A stretch of DNA of 64,000 nucleotides from Rhodococcus sp. HM1 (lineage in GTDB: Bacteria > Actinomycetota > Actinomycetes > Mycobacteriales > Mycobacteriaceae): NCBI RefSeq assembly GCF_023218075.1, contig NZ_JALPTB010000011.1:54545-118544 (forward strand). The letters are read 5' to 3'. Made by a program: the position numbers and the translations under genes. Positions 1 through 8,966 of this stretch are shown here, in pieces; position 1 is the stretch's first letter; every line of letters starts with the position of its first letter. The notes below the pieces were generated by a model. It worked only from the letters and a program-made list of their open reading frames with translations, was not told where the DNA came from and ran no database searches.

Positions 1-795
1 CTCGGCGCGGCCGCCCCGGATGCATACGAGCCGCAGCGTTTCGAGTCGGACGAGGCTCTGCGCGACGCGATCCGCAATCGCGAGGTCGTCGGCGGGTTCG
101 TCGTCGACGGCGGCAACGTCCACGCTCTGGTCGCCAGTGCCGGTTCGTCCGCCATCTCCGGATCGCTCACCGGCACCGCGCAGACCGTGGCCCGCGCGAC
201 CGGATCCGCAGTGACGGTCGAGGACGTCGTTCCGCTGCCCGCGTCCGATCCCACCGGCATCGGCATCGGCGGACTCGCGTTCCCGCTCGTCTTCGGCGGC
301 ATCGTCCCGGTCGTCGCGTTCCGGAAGATCTTCCCGCGTAGCAATGCGTGGTACCTCGCGGGCCTGATCGGCTTCGCCGCGCTCGGCGGTATCGCAGTTT
401 CCGCCGTGCTCACCCACTGGTTCGGCAGCATCGAATCGAGCATGTGGCCGGTCGCGGCGGCCCTCACGCTGGGTATCGCAGGGCTCGCCCTTCCGCTGGC
501 GGGTCTTCAGAAGGCGTTCGGTGCCAAGGGATTCACGCTCGGCGCCATGACGATGATGTTCCTCGGCAACCCCCTGGCCGGCATCGCCACCACCTCGGCG
601 TGGCTGCCCAGCGGGCTCGGCACGTTCGGCCAGATCCTGCCGCCGGGTGCAGCCGGAACCCTGGTCCGCTCGGCCGCCTACTTCGACTGGGCCGGCGGGG
701 CAACGGCCGCATTGACTCTCGTGACGTGGGTCGTCGTGGGCCTGGCGCTCTACGCCGTGGGCGCGCGTCGCGCACCCGCCGAGGCGCAGGCCTGA
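1..795 (+). CDS. C-terminal part of a multi-pass membrane protein (ABC-2 permease-like)
   Basis: The frame is open from the first base, so the gene begins outside the window; 264 residues are visible. The first ~75 residues look like an extracytoplasmic segment with no hydrophobic helices. They are followed by about six hydrophobic helices, including one just after the GIGIGGLAFPLVFGGIVP stretch and a pair ending with the Ala-rich C-terminus. This layout (soluble loop, then a C-terminal membrane bundle) resembles YhgE/Pip or ABC-2-type permeases of actinobacteria. The substrate cannot be read from this part. It converges on the next gene, and the two share a strong hairpin. Confidence 0.55.
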   Translation, partial: LGAAAPDAYEPQRFESDEALRDAIRNREVVGGFVVDGGNVHALVASAGSSAISGSLTGTAQTVARATGSAVTVEDVVPLPASDPTGIGIGGLAFPLVFGGIVPVVAFRKIFPRSNAWYLAGLIGFAALGGIAVSAVLTHWFGSIESSMWPVAAALTLGIAGLALPLAGLQKAFGAKGFTLGAMTMMFLGNPLAGIATTSAWLPSGLGTFGQILPPGAAGTLVRSAAYFDWAGGATAALTLVTWVVVGLALYAVGARRAPAEAQA

Positions 796-810
796 CACCT
801 GCCCGACCCG

Positions 811-847
811 GATTCGGCCGGACGCCTCACGGGCGTCCGGCCGAATC
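811..847. terminator. Bidirectional terminator hairpin
   Basis: A perfect 16-bp stem (811-826 with 832-847, 5-nt loop) lies between two convergent genes, 16 bp after the first stop codon and just before the second. No long T run follows, as is common in high-GC actinobacteria. Confidence 0.75.
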
Positions 848-850
848 CGT

Positions 851-2110
851 TCAGGTTGCGTTCGTCCGTTCGGGTGCTCGCCAGACGTCGCCGACGCCAC
901 GAGGTCCCACTCCTCGGTCGAGAGCGACGAGCAGAACCGCGCAGCCGAGACCCGACAGGGCGGCACCCGTGCCGAACAGAGCGGGATAACCGAGCAGTTC
1001 ACCGACCGCGCCCGCCGTGAAACCGGCGATGCCCTGGACGACCACGATCGCGCACGCCATCAGCGTGTAGTCGCTGCCCGCGTGGTCGCGATCGGCGGCG
1101 TCCATCATGAGCGTGAACACCGCCACGGTCGCGGCGCCGCCGAGGACGTGCTCGGCCAGGCTCGCCGAGACGATCAATCCGAATCCGCCGACCCCGAGCG
1201 AGGCGACCAGATACAGCGCCACGCTCGCGGTCTGGGTCACGCCACCGATCAGCAGAGCCCTCCGCCGGCCCCACCGTGAGCACATCCACGCACCCAGTGC
1301 CGCACCCGCGAGTGCACCGACCGACGACAGGACGCCCTTGATCAGCGCGATCTGCCCGAGGGACAGACCCGCGTCGGACATGAAGGGGCCGACCATCGCC
1401 GACCCCATCGAGTCTCCGAACTTGAAGCCGCCGATGAGCAGGATGAAGACGATCATCCCGGGCCGGCGCAGACGCGTCCACCACCCGGCCGCCAGCCGTA
1501 CCGGGGTCGCCGGCTCCTGAACGCTGCGTACCGACGCCTGCGGCATCGTCCACACGGGGATCGTCGTCAGAAGCAGCAGCCCGGCCATCGTGACGAACAG
1601 CGCTCGCCATCCCGCGATGGAGAACAGCCACAGCAACGCACCGCCGCCCACGATCATCCCGATTCGGTAGGCGCCCGCCTGAATTCCGTTGCCGACACCG
1701 CGCTCTCGAGGGCTCAGCAGCTGCACTGCGAGCCCGTCGGTGGCGATGTCCTGGGTCGCCGACACCGCATTGACGACCGCGATCCCAACCAGGAGCCAGC
1801 GCAGCGACGACTCGAGGTCCAGTGCCGCCATCGAGAGGGTCACCGCCGCCGACAGCAACTGCAGCGTCAGCAGCCATCGGCGTCGAGTGCCGTAGTGGTC
1901 GACGTACGGCGCCCACAGGAACTTCAGCGCCCACGGTGCGAACAAAACTCCGGTCGCGCTGATCGCGATCAACGAGAATCCGGACTCCCGGAGCACCACG
2001 GGCAGAGCCTGGGTGAAGAAGCCGAACGGCAGGCCCTGCGCGAAATACAGGGCAGCGAGCAGCACCATCGTGGACACAGGGATCGTGCCCAGCCGGGCCA
2101 CTGATTTCAT
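851..2110 (-). CDS. AmpG-family (PAT) MFS permease
   Basis: A 419-residue, 12-helix major facilitator protein. The N-terminal motif LYFAQGLPFGFF and the central ATQDIATDGLAVQLL stretch are hallmarks of the PAT/AmpG subfamily, whose Gram-negative members import anhydro-muropeptides during wall recycling. In actinobacteria the substrate is uncertain. The ATG at 2110 (MKSVARLG) is preferred over an upstream in-frame start because it sits right before the first membrane helix and has AGGA upstream. It is divergent from the fmdB-fmdA pair and convergent with the preceding membrane gene. Confidence 0.8.
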   Translation of the reverse strand: MKSVARLGTIPVSTMVLLAALYFAQGLPFGFFTQALPVVLRESGFSLIAISATGVLFAPWALKFLWAPYVDHYGTRRRWLLTLQLLSAAVTLSMAALDLESSLRWLLVGIAVVNAVSATQDIATDGLAVQLLSPRERGVGNGIQAGAYRIGMIVGGGALLWLFSIAGWRALFVTMAGLLLLTTIPVWTMPQASVRSVQEPATPVRLAAGWWTRLRRPGMIVFILLIGGFKFGDSMGSAMVGPFMSDAGLSLGQIALIKGVLSSVGALAGAALGAWMCSRWGRRRALLIGGVTQTASVALYLVASLGVGGFGLIVSASLAEHVLGGAATVAVFTLMMDAADRDHAGSDYTLMACAIVVVQGIAGFTAGAVGELLGYPALFGTGAALSGLGCAVLLVALDRGVGPRGVGDVWRAPERTNAT

Positions 2111-2308
2111 GGGCACATCCTGGCAGAGCCGTCGCCGCGGGCGACTCGACGGGCACGTCGCCGTCGCCGATTCGCCCGGGTTGCCAGGCAGTCGCAGCAC
2201 CCGAGCCGCAAGGTTGCCTCGACGTTACGACTTTCGCCGACCTCCGGCGCGGCCGCAATCGGTCGGATACGGTCGGGGGCACACCGGATATGCGAAGAAC
2301 GGATGCCG

Positions 2309-2599
2309 ATGCCGCTGTACGAATTCCGATGCGCCGACTGCGGTTCCTTCGATCTCTCGATGTCGATGAGCGAGGTCGGGCCGGCCGCGCCCTGTCCCCG
2401 TTGTTCCCGATCGGCTCCGCGTCTGCTCGGCGCGCCGCGCCTCGGTCGTGGCGGATCGGCGGCGATGCGTGCACACGATGCGGCAGCGCGGACGGCGTCC
2501 GAACCCGGCGTCGTATCGGGTGCACTGCCGGGGAGCTCGCGGCGACCGCCGCGGCCCGTTACGACGGATCCCCGGCACCGCTTGCTTCCTCGCCCCTGA
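2309..2599 (+). CDS. fmdB: FmdB-family zinc ribbon protein
   Basis: This 96-residue protein begins MPLYEFRC and carries two CxxC knuckles (CADC and CPRC), the single zinc ribbon that defines the FmdB/putative regulatory protein family. The basic, Pro-rich tail ending HRLLPRP is also typical of actinobacterial members, so the length is normal. An ATG six bases upstream (2303) would add only two residues. The gene ends 22 bp before the formamidase start, which suggests one transcript. In Methylophilus, FmdB was proposed to regulate the formamidase cluster. Its molecular role is not established. Confidence 0.85.
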   Translation: MPLYEFRCADCGSFDLSMSMSEVGPAAPCPRCSRSAPRLLGAPRLGRGGSAAMRAHDAAARTASEPGVVSGALPGSSRRPPRPVTTDPRHRLLPRP

Positions 2600-2621
2600 A
2601 GTTGCCGATCAAGGAGGTTTC

Positions 2622-3875
2622 GTGCCCGACGTCATCTTCCCCCTCGATTCGACCCGCCGCTTCACCGACCAGGACAAGATCGGTCACAACCGCTGGCACC
2701 CCGACATCCCGCCCGTCGCGACCGTGAAGCCGGGGGACTCGTTCCGGGTGCACTGCCGGGAATGGTTCGACGGGGCGATCCACAACGACGACTCGGCCGA
2801 CGACATCCGCAACGCGCCGCTGCACACCGTGCACGCACTCTCGGGTCCGTTTGCCGTGGAGGGCGCGAAACCCGGCGATCTGCTGATCGTCGACATCCTC
2901 GACGTCGGCCCGATCCCGCAGGAGGACTCCGGCCCGCTCGCCGGTCAGGGCTGGGGCTACACCGGGATCTTCGCCAAGCCCAACGGCGGCGGCTTCCTCA
3001 CCGATCAATTCCCGGACGCGTACAAGGCGATCTGGGACTTCTCCGGACAGAAGACGACGAGTCGCCACGTCCCGCACGTGTCGTTCACCGGCATCGTGCA
3101 TCCCGGGCTGATGGGGACGGCCCCCTCGCACGATCTGCTCTCGACGTGGAACACGCGCGAAGCCGCGCTGATCGCCACGGATCCGGATCGGGTGCCGCCG
3201 CTGGCACTACCGCCCGAGCCGGACGGCGCGATCCTCGGCAGCCTCACCGGTGCGGATTTCGACCGGGTCGCAGCAGAGGCGGCACGGACCGCGCCGCCGC
3301 GCGAGAACGGCGGCAACCAGGACATCAAGAACCTCACCAAGGGGAGTCGGATCTTCTACCCGGTGTTCGTCGACGGCGCGAACCTGTCGGTCGGCGACCT
3401 GCACTTCTCCCAGGGCGACGGCGAGATCACGTTCTGCGGGGCCATCGAGATGGGCGGCTTCATCGATCTGCGCGTCGACCTCATCCGGGGAGGCATGGAG
3501 ACCTACGGGGTGAGCGAGAATGCGATCTTCATGCCGGGTAACACCGACCCGCAGTTCTCGGAATGGCTCGCGTTCTCCGGCACCTCGGTCACCCTCGACG
3601 GCGAACAGCGCTACCTCGATTCCCAATTGGCATACCAGCGGGCATGCCTGCACGCGATCGACTACCTCACGAAATTCGGATACAGCCCGGAACAGGCATA
3701 TCTGCTGCTCGGCGCGGCACCGATCGAGGGAAGATTGTCGGGGGTCGTCGACATCCCCAACTCCTGTGCGACGGTGTACATTCCGACGACGATCTTCGAC
3801 TTCCCCGTGAAGCCGACGGCGGACGGCCCGGTGCGGATCGATCCGGGTGTGGGAGCACCGCATTCGCCCGCATGA
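2622..3875 (+). CDS. fmdA: Formamidase (acetamidase/formamidase family)
   Basis: A 417-residue protein, close to the ~407 residues of the Methylophilus enzyme. It hydrolyses formamide to formate and ammonia (EC 3.5.1.49) in the cytosol. Family landmarks are visible: HNRWHPDIPP near the start, the LLIVDILDVGPI strand, HPGLMGTAPS mid-protein, the SVGDLHFSQGDGEITFCGAIEM block and the late SPEQAYLLLGAAP segment. The start is GTG at 2622, set by a perfect AAGGAGG at 2611-2617. It is co-oriented with fmdB. Related acetamidases share the fold, so short-chain amides other than formamide are possible substrates. Confidence 0.88.
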   Translation: MPDVIFPLDSTRRFTDQDKIGHNRWHPDIPPVATVKPGDSFRVHCREWFDGAIHNDDSADDIRNAPLHTVHALSGPFAVEGAKPGDLLIVDILDVGPIPQEDSGPLAGQGWGYTGIFAKPNGGGFLTDQFPDAYKAIWDFSGQKTTSRHVPHVSFTGIVHPGLMGTAPSHDLLSTWNTREAALIATDPDRVPPLALPPEPDGAILGSLTGADFDRVAAEAARTAPPRENGGNQDIKNLTKGSRIFYPVFVDGANLSVGDLHFSQGDGEITFCGAIEMGGFIDLRVDLIRGGMETYGVSENAIFMPGNTDPQFSEWLAFSGTSVTLDGEQRYLDSQLAYQRACLHAIDYLTKFGYSPEQAYLLLGAAPIEGRLSGVVDIPNSCATVYIPTTIFDFPVKPTADGPVRIDPGVGAPHSPA

Positions 3876-3893
3876 TCGGCGTCGCCGTGCCGG

Positions 3894-4271
3894 TCAGAGG
3901 AAGGCCGGCGGATCGTAGCGCGGTTGGAACAGCAGGATGTCGTCGGCCCCGGGTACCGCAACATCGACGGTGAGGCCGTAGCCGTCGTCGCGTACCTCAC
4001 GGGTGAATCGTGCACCCTTCGAGGACAATTCGGCCATCGTCGCTTCGAGGTCGTCACACATCAGCGAGATCGAATGCTGCCGCGGCGAGGAGTACTCGAC
4101 GCCTTCGTGGACGCCCGACGTCGGGTGGACGCCGAGTTCGGACGGTCCGGTGCGGAAGATGAGCCAGCCGCCACCGGTATCGACGGAGAGGAACCCGAGG
4201 ATGTCGCGGAAGAACGCGCGGGTCGCGTCGGGGTCGTCGGAGTAGACCAGAGTGTGTACGCCGGTGATCAT
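3894..4271 (-). CDS. VOC (glyoxalase/bleomycin-resistance) family protein
   Basis: A 125-residue single-unit VOC protein starting MITGVHTLVYSDDPDATRAFFRDILGF, with the second half ending PGADDILLFQPRY. It has the two beta-alpha-beta-beta-beta modules of the fold. Metal ligands typical of glyoxalase I are only partly present (one His in the N-terminal strand), so the activity is unknown. It is convergent with the formamidase gene 18 bp away and has no obvious operon partner. Confidence 0.75.
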   Translation of the reverse strand: MITGVHTLVYSDDPDATRAFFRDILGFLSVDTGGGWLIFRTGPSELGVHPTSGVHEGVEYSSPRQHSISLMCDDLEATMAELSSKGARFTREVRDDGYGLTVDVAVPGADDILLFQPRYDPPAFL

Positions 4272-4361
4272 CGGTTCACGGTACGGCCGGAAGCGCGCTC
4301 TCGCTGCCGGAATCGTGTATCCGCAGGTCAGGTGTGCGGCGCGGTCAGGTGTGCAGCATGG

Positions 4362-4631
4362 TCAGTCGACCGGCGACGTGGACCTCGTCTTCCACCACGA
4401 CCACAATGCGGTCACGATGATCGCGCCCGCGATCGAACCGATGATGCCGCTGGGGCGCAGCGCCAGACCGTCGCCGGCGAGCAGGCTGATGATCAGGCCA
4501 CCGACGAACGAACCGCCGACACCGGCAACGAACGCCAGGGTCCAGTCGATTCCGGACTTGGACTTGCCCACGACGAGCTGTGCGACCGCGCCGACGAGCA
4601 ATCCGAACAGGATGATCCCGATGATCAGCAT
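4362..4631 (-). CDS. GlsB/YeaQ/YmgE-family small membrane protein
   Basis: An 89-residue protein with three hydrophobic helices. It has the family pattern of a Gly-rich first helix (LIIGIILFGLLVGAVAQLVV), a GGSFVGGLI second helix and an SIAGAIIV third helix. Members are called transglycosylase-associated or stress-response membrane proteins; their biochemical role is unknown. It lies 60 bp upstream of the P450 gene's 3' end on the same strand and is probably transcribed independently. Confidence 0.85.
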   Translation of the reverse strand: MLIIGIILFGLLVGAVAQLVVGKSKSGIDWTLAFVAGVGGSFVGGLIISLLAGDGLALRPSGIIGSIAGAIIVTALWSWWKTRSTSPVD

Positions 4632-4691
4632 GCCGGGAGTATAGGCAGCAAAACCCGCGCGGGCCCGGTATTGCGGGGCTCGCGGCGTTAC

Positions 4692-7600
4692 TCAGCTTCC
4701 GCCCCAGATGTCCTCGAGGAAGCGGTGTTCTGCGCGCATACCGGACAGCCAGGTCTGCGCCTCGTCGACCGAGCAGCCGCGCTTACCTGCCACGATCTGG
4801 CTGAGGGCAGCACGAACCCCGGGAGCGAGCGTGCGGGCGTTGCCGCACACGAAGATCGACGCGCCCTGCCCGATCAGATCCCAGATCTCGTCCTGGTGGG
4901 CGAGCATCTCGTCCTGCGCGTACCGGCGGCCCTCGCGCGGTTGCCGTGAGTACGCGATGTGCACCCCGACGTCGGCGCTCGACGCGTAGGACTCCAGTTC
5001 GTCGGAGTAGATGTCGTCGTATCCGGGGCAGCGGCAACCGAAGAACAACAGCGAACGGGCCACCGAACCACTCCGTGCCTTCTGGGTCGCGCGTTCCTGA
5101 AGGAACCCGCGGAAGGGTGCCAGCCCTGTCCCGGCCCCGATCATGATCATCGGCACACTCGGATCGGACGGCGGGTAGAACGGGATGGTCGGCCGACGGC
5201 GGAAGACGAAGATGGTGCTGTTGGGCGCCATGTCCGCCAGATAGTTCGAGCACACACCCGCGAACGGGCGACCATCACCGCGAGCCGGGGCACGCAGCAC
5301 CCCGGTGGTGAGGCTGCACGTCGCCGGATCGGTCGCCGGCGACGACGAGATCGAGTAGTACCGCGGCTGCAGCGGTGGCAGCAGATCCAGGTACTTCTCG
5401 AACGGCACCGTGCAGGCGGGGAAGCGCTCGAGCAGGTCGAGAACCGACACGTTGGGCAGGGCGACTTCGTCGCGGTACTGCTCGTCGTCGAGGAGGTCCA
5501 GCAGTTCGGCGCGTTGTTCCGGGTCCTCGGTGTACTCGGCGAGCACCTCGATGTCGGAGCGGGTGGCGCAGGCCTGCAGCTCGACGCAGCTGCCGAGGAT
5601 GCCCAGCAGCGGGGTGGATTCGTCGACCGGCAGGTGGGTGTGGGTGCCCGGGTTCGCGACGATCGTGAGGTACATCCCGGCATCCAAACCGAACCGCCAC
5701 ATCACCCGGCGGATCAAGTCGACGCTGTTGCGCGGCAGCACGCCCAGATGATCACCGGCGCGATAGTCCATGCCCTCGGGCAGCGCGACCTCGACGTGCC
5801 GGGTGGATCGAGGCTCGGGAACGGTGGCACCATCGCGCACGAGTTCCCGGTTCACACGGACCCGGGCGGGGACGGCTCGATAGGACAGGACGACTGGATT
5901 GGCGAGCTGACGGTTGACGATCGAGATCGACATGCCACCGCCGTCCGGAGGTGCGACGGCTGCCGAGGGCAGATCGAGCGCTGTTTCGCAGTCCGACCAC
6001 AGCTCCGAATGCCACTGCCGGTACTGGGCGTCGAAGTCGCCGTGCGCGTCGCCCGCACCGCGCGGGCGGATGCGTTGCGCGCCGTGCCGTTCGAGTTCCG
6101 TGTCGATGAGGGTCGGGACCGCCTGATAGGTGGCGGCCCAGTCGGTGTCGCCGCAGCCGAACACGGTGTACCGCACGGCCGAGTACGCATCGTCGGGCAG
6201 CGACGGCTCGCGCAGCGCCGCGACGAATTGTTCGGCGTTCTCCGGTGGCATCCCGTTGTACGACGAGCACACCACGATCAGCGACGACGCCGTACGGGCG
6301 GCATCGATGTGGTCGTCGAGCGTGCCGACGGTCACCCGGAATCCGCGTTCGGTGCCTTCCCGGGCGAGTTTGTTCGCAATGCCTTCGGCGGTACCGAGAT
6401 TCGATCCGAACAGGATCGTCAGCGGTGTGCCGTGCCCGGTGGCGGGTGCTGCCGGCTCGGCGGCAGGTTCCGGGGTGGGCGCGGTGTCAGCGGCGACAGG
6501 CGCCGCGGTGCCGAGTGTGTGCCCCGCGCGAGGCCGGACCCGGATGTAGAACTCGTCCGGTTTGACGGTGAGCGCGGTCCGGGTGTGCAGTTGGTAATCG
6601 CGGTGATCTTCGAACTCGAAGCGTTGCAGAAGCATTCCGAGGACGAGCGTGGCCTCCTGCATCGCGAACTGCCGTCCGATGCAGGCCCGCATCCCGGTGC
6701 CGAAGGGCTTGTAGGCGTTCGGGGGAAGTGCCTGCTTGTGTTCGGGGGTGAAGCGGTCCGGATCGAATGTGTCGGCGTCGTCGCCCCAGACGGCCGGGTC
6801 GCGGTGCAACGCTTGGATGATTACGGAAAGTCCTGTGCCGGCGGGGATCGCGTAGCGTCCGGCGAGGATCTCGTCCTGGCGTGGAGCACGCGTGAACATC
6901 GGTGCGGTGGGCCACAATCGGAGCGTCTCGTCGAGAATCTGCGTGACGTAGGTGAGGCGGCGGATCTGCTCGTAGGTAGGCCGTGGATTGTCGCCGAGCA
7001 CCTCGTCGACCTCGGCCCGCGCACGGTCGGCGATCTCGGGGTGTTTCACCAGGAAGTACAGTGCGAACGAGAGCAGGCCGCTGGTCGTCTCGTGCCCGGC
7101 GATCAGGAATGTCAGGCACTGGGCGACGATGTTCTCGTCGGGAAGGCCGAGACCGCTCTTCGGATCGACACCCTCGAGCATGCGGCCCAGCAGGTCCGTA
7201 TTGTCGGCGTCGCTTCCGCGTCGGCGACGTTCCGAAATGAGCCCTTGGACAAGGGTTTGCATGTACTCCTGGTCTTCCTGGGCCCGCCGTTTCGCCTGGA
7301 TGTCCAGGCGCCGCTGAATCGGCAGCTGGCGGGCGCGTTTCTGGGCCTGGGCCAGTGAGCGGACCATCGCCGCGACGAACGGGTGCGGTGTCTCGCGGTA
7401 GAAGGAGTTGAATCGGTAGTCGAACCCGCACAGGGCGATCGTGTCGAGGGTCAGTGCGGTCATGTCGACCGGGACGTTCACCTCGTCGCCGGGATTGAGA
7501 CGCGACCACTTGTCCATCAGCTGGCCGGCGATGTCCAGCATGCGCGGGACGTAGTCGCGCATCGCCTGCTGGCTGAACGGCGCCATGAGGATGTTGTGGG

Positions 7601-7913
7601 CGCGATGCCACAACGGGTCGTCGGTTGCGCTGGTGAACAATCCGGATCCGGCGACGCTGTTGCGGAGGGCGCCGAGCCCGGCACCGACTTGTTTGTCGAA
7701 CCGGGTGTCGTCGCACAGGTCGTCGACGAGATCGGCGCCGGAGACCATCACCCGGGTTCCCATGGGTAGCGACAGCTTGTAGATCGGGCCGTATTCGCGG
7801 GCGAGCGCGATGAAGCCGTCGATCGGGCTGTGGGTGTCGATGTCCAGCAGGTTGCCGAGCCACGGGAGTCCGTGGGGGCCGGGAAGGTCGTCGAGTCCGA
7901 TCGGTGTCGTCAT
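4692..7913 (-). CDS. Self-sufficient cytochrome P450-NADPH reductase fusion (CYP102 type)
   Basis: A 1073-residue fusion collinear with Bacillus megaterium P450 BM3 (1049 aa). The heme domain spans ~1-465, with the I-helix motif AGHETTS at 272-278, ETLR at ~329-332 and the heme loop FGTGMRACIG with ligand Cys411. The FMN domain begins ~497 (TILFGSNLGTAEG). The FAD/NADPH domain contains RYYSISSSP, MIGAGTGLAPFRGF and a C-terminal EDIWGGS that keeps the Asp and FAD-stacking Trp. An Ala/Pro-rich linker (~465-495) joins the heme and FMN domains. Phe93 matches BM3 Phe87. BM3 Arg47 and Tyr51, which anchor the fatty-acid carboxylate, align with Gly and Met. The ATG at 7913 (MTTPIG) is the start homologous to BM3. 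Expected activity is NADPH-dependent hydroxylation of fatty acids or similar long-chain substrates. Confidence 0.93.
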   Translation of the reverse strand: MTTPIGLDDLPGPHGLPWLGNLLDIDTHSPIDGFIALAREYGPIYKLSLPMGTRVMVSGADLVDDLCDDTRFDKQVGAGLGALRNSVAGSGLFTSATDDPLWHRAHNILMAPFSQQAMRDYVPRMLDIAGQLMDKWSRLNPGDEVNVPVDMTALTLDTIALCGFDYRFNSFYRETPHPFVAAMVRSLAQAQKRARQLPIQRRLDIQAKRRAQEDQEYMQTLVQGLISERRRRGSDADNTDLLGRMLEGVDPKSGLGLPDENIVAQCLTFLIAGHETTSGLLSFALYFLVKHPEIADRARAEVDEVLGDNPRPTYEQIRRLTYVTQILDETLRLWPTAPMFTRAPRQDEILAGRYAIPAGTGLSVIIQALHRDPAVWGDDADTFDPDRFTPEHKQALPPNAYKPFGTGMRACIGRQFAMQEATLVLGMLLQRFEFEDHRDYQLHTRTALTVKPDEFYIRVRPRAGHTLGTAAPVAADTAPTPEPAAEPAAPATGHGTPLTILFGSNLGTAEGIANKLAREGTERGFRVTVGTLDDHIDAARTASSLIVVCSSYNGMPPENAEQFVAALREPSLPDDAYSAVRYTVFGCGDTDWAATYQAVPTLIDTELERHGAQRIRPRGAGDAHGDFDAQYRQWHSELWSDCETALDLPSAAVAPPDGGGMSISIVNRQLANPVVLSYRAVPARVRVNRELVRDGATVPEPRSTRHVEVALPEGMDYRAGDHLGVLPRNSVDLIRRVMWRFGLDAGMYLTIVANPGTHTHLPVDESTPLLGILGSCVELQACATRSDIEVLAEYTEDPEQRAELLDLLDDEQYRDEVALPNVSVLDLLERFPACTVPFEKYLDLLPPLQPRYYSISSSPATDPATCSLTTGVLRAPARGDGRPFAGVCSNYLADMAPNSTIFVFRRRPTIPFYPPSDPSVPMIMIGAGTGLAPFRGFLQERATQKARSGSVARSLLFFGCRCPGYDDIYSDELESYASSADVGVHIAYSRQPREGRRYAQDEMLAHQDEIWDLIGQGASIFVCGNARTLAPGVRAALSQIVAGKRGCSVDEAQTWLSGMRAEHRFLEDIWGGS

Positions 7914-8472
7914 GGGTTGCTCCGAGCGAGGGAAGCCCTGGCTGTCGCGGTCGCGGATGCAGCGGCACCGGTGAGCGCCGGAGCAGGGGAGGACGTCCGC
8001 CGCCGGGGTCGGGCCGGGGTGGTGGGATCTGCGGTCCGATCGGATCTCGGCATCGACAATCCTCACCGTTGCAGGCAGAACGGGAACGATCGAGCGAAAT
8101 TTTACTCGGTCTCGCGCGCCGATTCCGGGCCCTCGGATACCGGACGGAGTCACTACGTGAGCAACGACCAGGTGGATGCGATCGCGCCGCCGTCCCACCC
8201 GCCGCCGCAGGCTCCGCCCGATCGCGCTGGGTAGGCTGCCCGAGGGCGCGCCCGGTGCCGCCGCGCAACCCCGCGCGCTCGAGGCGCTCGGCAGCGGGTT
8301 CTCCACGGCCTTCCTCGTGGTCGCGGCCGCCGCCCCTGGCCCCCGCGCTGCTCAGCTGCTTCGGGCTGCGTGGAGTCCGCGAGGTTCGGTCCGGTCGCGG
8401 CTGCGGACCGAGTCTGCTGCGGTCTCCGACAGCGAACCTGGTGGGGAAAGCAGAGTCGGCGCCGGTTGTGGG
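7914..8472. other. 559-bp spacer upstream of the P450 gene
   Basis: No intact gene was found here. An AT-rich patch (AAATTTTA, ~8098-8106) gives a TAAAAT hexamer on the minus strand that could be the -10 of the P450 promoter. A 10-bp palindrome TCCGATCGGA lies at ~8036-8045. The right half carries a plus-strand stretch that reads like the end of a transporter (see the pseudogene entry). No regulator gene accompanies the P450, unlike BM3 with its adjacent BM3R1 repressor. Confidence 0.5.
8218..8365 (+). pseudogene. Possible remnant of an EmrB/QacA-type transporter C-terminus
   Basis: One plus-strand frame reads IALGRLPEG, then ALEALGSGFSTAFLVVAAAA, then loses hydrophobicity. Small-residue linkers followed by GFSTAFLV-type final helices are common at the end of 14-helix MFS drug exporters. 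No start, no upstream helices and no proper stop context remain, so if real it is a decayed fragment. The resemblance is weak and could be chance in GC-rich DNA. Confidence 0.2.
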
Positions 8473-8928
8473 TCAGTTCCGCTCGGTGAGACGGATGACG
8501 GGAAGTTCGCGGTCGGTCTTCTTCTCGTAATCGGCGAACCCCGGGCTCGCGCTGACGATCTGTTCCCAGGCGCGCTCTCGTTCGGCGTCGTGAAGCTGCT
8601 CGGCGTCGACGGCGACGGTGCGTCCTTCGACCTCGATGCGCACCTTGTCGGGGTTGGCCGCGATGTTGTAGTACCAGCCGGGATTGCCGGCGGCGCCGGC
8701 GGCCGAGGCGACGATGAGCCGGCTGCCGTCCGGACCGGGGAACCAGTTGACCGGCGTCGAACGTTCCTGCCCCGTCTTGCGGCCCACAGTGGTGAGGATG
8801 AGGGCATTGCTCCCGCGGAAGCGGCCACTGCGCCGGATGCGCCCGGCCATCAGTTTGTTGACCAGACGGAACAGGGGACCGGACGGCTGGCGGGCACCAC
8901 GAGTTCCCGCGGGGGTGTCGAAGCTCAT
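8473..8928 (-). CDS. Deazaflavin (F420)-dependent nitroreductase-family protein, Ddn-like
   Basis: At 151 residues it has the same length as mycobacterial Ddn. It shows the split-beta-barrel F420-binding pattern: LILTTVGRKTGQERSTPVNWF, a GSRLIVASAAGAAGNPGWYYNI segment, and the PDKVRIEVEGRTV strand. Family members reduce substrates such as quinones, using reduced cofactor F420. ATG 8928 has AAAGGA upstream; the reading frame extends further but without family similarity. It lies 38 bp downstream of the FHA/ABC gene on the same strand and is possibly cotranscribed. Confidence 0.85.
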   Translation of the reverse strand: MSFDTPAGTRGARQPSGPLFRLVNKLMAGRIRRSGRFRGSNALILTTVGRKTGQERSTPVNWFPGPDGSRLIVASAAGAAGNPGWYYNIAANPDKVRIEVEGRTVAVDAEQLHDAERERAWEQIVSASPGFADYEKKTDRELPVIRLTERN

Positions 8929-8966
8929 GGCCGTGTCCTTTGTTCGGGTGTCGGTCGCGGCACGGA

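Noticed and set aside
4959..7358. Long plus-strand open frame antisense to the P450 gene
   Set aside because: It is the complement of a clear CYP102 coding frame. The product is low-complexity Arg/Gly/Val-rich with no domain, an effect of GC-rich third positions.
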